A stretch of 7,129 nucleotides of DNA from an uncultured Bacilli bacterium (GTDB taxonomy: Bacteria > Bacillota_I > Bacilli_A > RF39 > UBA660), in NCBI GenBank assembly GCA_934101235.1, contig CAKORH010000050.1, positions 1 to 7,129 on the forward strand, given 5' to 3'. Each line of letters starts with the position of its first letter. Within the stretch, counting starts at the first letter, position 1. Positions 5,286 to 7,129 of the stretch are shown in pieces. A model generated the notes under the pieces. That model was not told where the DNA came from. It ran no database searches and worked only from the letters and a program-made list of their open reading frames with translations. The position numbers were made by a program, and so were the translations under genes.

Positions 5286-6657
5286 TAGTATTCAATTTAA
5301 AACATTAACATTTTTAATATTATTTAGTGTTGCAATTCTTGTTATTATGTGGTTTTCTCAAATTATTTTTTTAAGAGTTTATTATGAAAAATATCAGTTG
5401 AAAAGTTTAAGACACGTTGAAAAAGTTTTAAATAGGAAAGAATATACTTTAGATGAAATAGAAAAAATAGCTTATGATAATGATATTTGTATAGAATATT
5501 TTTATGATGATAAATATTATTTATTTAATGGACTAAATAATGATTGTTTATTAAATACTAAATCTGAAGGAGTAAAAAGTATTATTACTAATTTTATTAA
5601 TGGTAATAATAATAAGGAAATTATAAAATTAAATAATCCTAGCAATAATAGTAAAAGTATTATGTATAATATTAAAGTAGGAGAGGGATATTTATTTTTG
5701 AATACTTCTTTAGAAGATGTAGATAGTATAACGAGTATTCTTAGAAATAAACTTATATATGTTACATTAATAATTATAATTTTAGCAATTCTTATGTCTA
5801 TTCATTTATCTAAGATGTTAAATGAACCTATAATTAAAATTACAAATGAAGCAAAGAAATTATCTAAAGGTAATTTAAAACTAAATTTTGAAAAAAGTAA
5901 TATTAAAGAAATTGATGAACTTGCTAATACTTTAAAATATGCAAATGATGAAATAAATAAAACTGATGAGTTAAGAAGAGATTTACTAGCTAATGTTAGT
6001 CATGATTTAAAAACTCCATTAACAATGATTAAAGCATATGCTGAAATGCTTCGTGATATTGATAATTTAAGTAATGATAAAAAAATAGAAAATTTAAATA
6101 TTATTATTGATGAAACAGATAGATTAAATATTTTAGTAAATGATATATTGAATTTAAGTAAATTAGAAAGTAATAAAGATACATTAGATAAAAGTGAATT
6201 TGATTTAGTAGAGTTAATAAATGGTATAGTTAAAAAATTTGATATATTAATTGAAAGAGAAAATTATGAGTTTATTTTAAATATGCCAAAAAAAGCATAT
6301 GTATATGGAGATAAAAATAAAATTAGTCAAGTAATTTATAATTTAGTAAATAATGCAGTTAATTACACTGGAAAAGATAACAAAATATTTATAAATATTA
6401 TTGAAAATAAAAAAAATTATTTAGTAGAAATTAGAGATACTGGTAAGGGAATAAAGAAAGAAGAATTAAATATTATATGGGATAAATATTATAAAAATGA
6501 AAAAAATCATAAACGTAATAAAGTTGGAACGGGTGTTGGGTTATCAATAGTAAAAAATATACTAGAAAGTCATCAATTTAAGTATGGTGTAAAAAGTATT
6601 ATTAATAAAGGAACTACATTTTATTTTGAAATTGAAAAAATTGGAAAAAATTCTTAA
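5272..6657 (+). CDS. Membrane sensor histidine kinase
   Basis: 461 residues, partner of the regulator just upstream. Order: short basic N-terminus, TM1 (about 11-35), an extracytoplasmic sensing region (about 36-158), TM2 (about 159-178), HAMP linker (about 179-231), dimerisation/phosphoacceptor domain with His244 in NVSHDLKTPL, and an ATP-binding domain with N box NLVNNA (357-362), G1 box DTGKGI (389-394) and G2 box GTGVGLSI (419-426). All catalytic boxes are intact. The sensing region matches no domain I recognise; it carries the only two cysteines of the protein (Cys73, Cys92). The ATG at 5272 overlaps the regulator's end by 14 bases, with no close SD, which suggests translational coupling. 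A TTG start at 5263 (three residues longer, with AGGA seven bases upstream) is the alternative. Signal sensed is unknown. Confidence 0.95.
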   Translation: MKKYNSIQFKTLTFLILFSVAILVIMWFSQIIFLRVYYEKYQLKSLRHVEKVLNRKEYTLDEIEKIAYDNDICIEYFYDDKYYLFNGLNNDCLLNTKSEGVKSIITNFINGNNNKEIIKLNNPSNNSKSIMYNIKVGEGYLFLNTSLEDVDSITSILRNKLIYVTLIIIILAILMSIHLSKMLNEPIIKITNEAKKLSKGNLKLNFEKSNIKEIDELANTLKYANDEINKTDELRRDLLANVSHDLKTPLTMIKAYAEMLRDIDNLSNDKKIENLNIIIDETDRLNILVNDILNLSKLESNKDTLDKSEFDLVELINGIVKKFDILIERENYEFILNMPKKAYVYGDKNKISQVIYNLVNNAVNYTGKDNKIFINIIENKKNYLVEIRDTGKGIKKEELNIIWDKYYKNEKNHKRNKVGTGVGLSIVKNILESHQFKYGVKSIINKGTTFYFEIEKIGKNS

Positions 6658-6682
6658 TTTTTTCACAAAACTATAATATAAT
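6654..6682 (+). promoter_or_regulatory. Possible promoter after the kinase gene
   Basis: Two overlapping TATAAT boxes (6672-6677 and 6677-6682). The second has TTAATT 17 bp upstream (6654-6659), a weak -35 identical to that of the two-component operon promoter. It would start RNA near 6689, exactly at the left arm of the inverted repeat downstream. Confidence 0.35.
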
Positions 6683-6688
6683 ACTTTA

Positions 6689-6772
6689 TGAAAAGAAGGT
6701 TTATTTATTATTTTTACAAATCCTATATAAAATATAAACTCAAACTCACACTATTATTATTCCTTCTTTTCA
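6689..6772. repeat. Perfect 11-bp inverted repeat, 62-bp spacer
   Basis: TGAAAAGAAGG (6689-6699) and its exact reverse complement CCTTCTTTTCA (6762-6772). The left arm contains AGAAGG, an SD-like purine run, with no start codon at a usable distance, so it is not an ordinary ribosome binding site. The spacer is AT-rich and has a C-bearing stretch (AACTCAAACTCACAC) unusual for this DNA. Confidence 0.7.
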
Positions 6773-6793
6773 AATTATTATTTTTTGTTTTTT

Positions 6794-6827
6794 GGGAATA
6801 TAATTATTTGTTATATTCTCTTTTTTT
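6794..6827 (+). terminator. Intrinsic terminator
   Basis: GGGAATATAA (6794-6803) pairs with TTATATTCTC (6811-6820), ten pairs including one G-U, around a 7-base loop, directly followed by seven T. It ends either the candidate small RNA or the two-component operon transcript. Confidence 0.65.
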
Positions 6828-6848
6828 ATATTTTTAATTTTAAAATAG

Positions 6849-6877
6849 TTTACATAAAACTCATTAATTGTTAAAAT
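6849..6877 (+). promoter_or_regulatory. Promoter of the exported-protein gene
   Basis: -35 TTTACA (6849-6854), 17-bp spacer, and -10 TAAAAT (6872-6877), one mismatch from consensus in each box only. RNA would start near 6884, ten bases before the AAGGAG SD (6894-6899). Confidence 0.6.
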
Positions 6878-6905
6878 AATATATGTAAGATAGAAGGAGA
6901 TTATT

Positions 6906-7129
6906 ATGGATAAAAGACAAAAAATTATATTTAGTATTGTAGGTATATTTATAGTATTACTTGCCTTAATAGGATTAACATATGCATACTTTTTAACTAG
7001 AATACAAGGTAACACTAATGAAAAGAGTATAAGTGTAACTACAGCAAACTTGAGACTTATATATGGAGACGGTAGTGACGGAGTAATAGGTGGAACAAAT
7101 ATAATGCCAAGTGATACTGTATACTCTAA
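6906..7129 (+). CDS. Exported protein with SipW/TasA-like signal segment (partial)
   Basis: The first 74 codons of a gene cut by the right edge; the final AA is an unfinished codon, not a stop. The start is firm: AAGGAG six bases before ATG 6906 and a good promoter upstream. The N-terminus is basic (MDKRQK), followed by a hydrophobic helix (about 7-26), then TYAYF (25-29) and a polar segment with SISVTTANLRL. This layout resembles the SipW-dependent signal region of TasA/CalY-like surface or fibre proteins, where cleavage follows a TYAYF-type motif, so the mature part would lie outside the membrane. That family call is inference from the N-terminus alone; a simple membrane-anchored protein is the alternative. 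Some codons (GAC, TAC, AAC, GCC) are richer in C than in the upstream genes. Confidence 0.75.
   Translation, partial: MDKRQKIIFSIVGIFIVLLALIGLTYAYFLTRIQGNTNEKSISVTTANLRLIYGDGSDGVIGGTNIMPSDTVYS

Larger units (their letters stand above)
6689..6828 (+). ncRNA. Candidate small structured RNA (about 140 nt)
   Basis: The gap between the kinase and the next gene has the layout of an independent small transcript. It runs from a -10 box just upstream, through a perfect 11-bp inverted repeat (6689-6699 with 6762-6772) enclosing 62 bases, to an intrinsic terminator at 6794-6827. No known RNA family is recognised: there is no tRNA, SRP RNA or tmRNA signature. A 49-codon hydrophobic frame from ATG 6688 overlaps it, but has no SD, uses codons unlike its neighbours (CTC, TCC, CTT), and stops beyond the predicted terminator. 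The RNA reading is therefore preferred. The inverted repeat could alternatively be part of the 3' end of the kinase transcript. Confidence 0.35.

Noticed and set aside
6644..6664. Perfect 9-bp inverted repeat across the kinase stop codon, as a terminator
   Set aside because: The stem has one G-C pair, a 3-base loop, and its T-run is inside the stem instead of after it. It is probably a by-product of A-rich and T-rich runs.
6688..6837. 49-codon hydrophobic micro-ORF
   Set aside because: It has no SD, a start at the predicted 5' end of the RNA, atypical codons, and a stop beyond the terminator. Kept only as an alternative in the small RNA finding.
6770..7015. Minus-strand frame of 81 codons
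   Set aside because: It lies across the terminator, promoter and start of the exported-protein gene, with no SD, so it is best read as antisense shadow.
1..7129. Mycoplasma genetic code (TGA as Trp)
   Set aside because: TGG codes conserved Trp positions, and intact genes of normal length are obtained without reading TGA as an amino acid.
1..7129. CRISPR arrays, tRNA or rRNA genes, insertion sequences, phage modules
   Set aside because: No regularly spaced repeats, cloverleaf or rRNA motifs, transposase motifs or phage-like genes were seen on reading both strands.

Overview
The window comes from a very AT-rich, low-GC Gram-positive-type bacterium. Its gene families (rhodanese-less ThiI, YeeI-type YebC, PhoB/OmpR two-component system) and strong purine-rich Shine-Dalgarno (SD) sites fit Bacilli, for example an uncultured gut lineage related to RF39 or the Erysipelotrichia. 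That placement is inference. Tryptophan is read from TGG (in the response regulator, the kinase and the desulfurase) and no gene needs TGA read-through, so the standard bacterial code applies, not the Mycoplasma code.

Left part (1-3641): the first 40 bases appear to hold the start of a minus-strand gene with its own promoter, divergent from thiI. On the plus strand follow thiI (tRNA 4-thiouridine sulfurtransferase), a 53-residue basic ORF, a 287-residue HEIEH protein that looks like a zincin metallopeptidase, and a NifS/IscS-type cysteine desulfurase. ThiI and the desulfurase form a plausible sulfur relay: the desulfurase takes sulfur from cysteine as a persulfide, and ThiI inserts it into tRNA uridine 8. 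The small ORF and the zincin-like gene sit between these two partners. A terminator-shaped hairpin lies between thiI and the small ORF and covers the latter's ribosome binding site.

Middle (3642-4463): a YebC/YeeI-family gene is transcribed alone, from a near-consensus promoter to a clear intrinsic terminator.

Right part (4464-7129): a two-component operon (PhoB/OmpR-type regulator, then an overlapping membrane histidine kinase) starts from a promoter preceded by three hexamers at an 11-bp period, a likely autoregulatory operator. Downstream, 248 bases without a convincing protein gene hold a -10-like box, an 11-bp perfect inverted repeat and a terminator hairpin; together they resemble a small RNA gene of about 140 nt. 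The window ends inside a gene with its own strong promoter. Its product has an N-terminal membrane/signal segment like those of SipW-dependent (TasA/CalY-like) exported proteins.

Most of the window is ordinary housekeeping and regulatory content. The candidate small RNA, the 11-bp repeats, the SD-masking hairpin and the zincin-like protein are the parts most worth checking.
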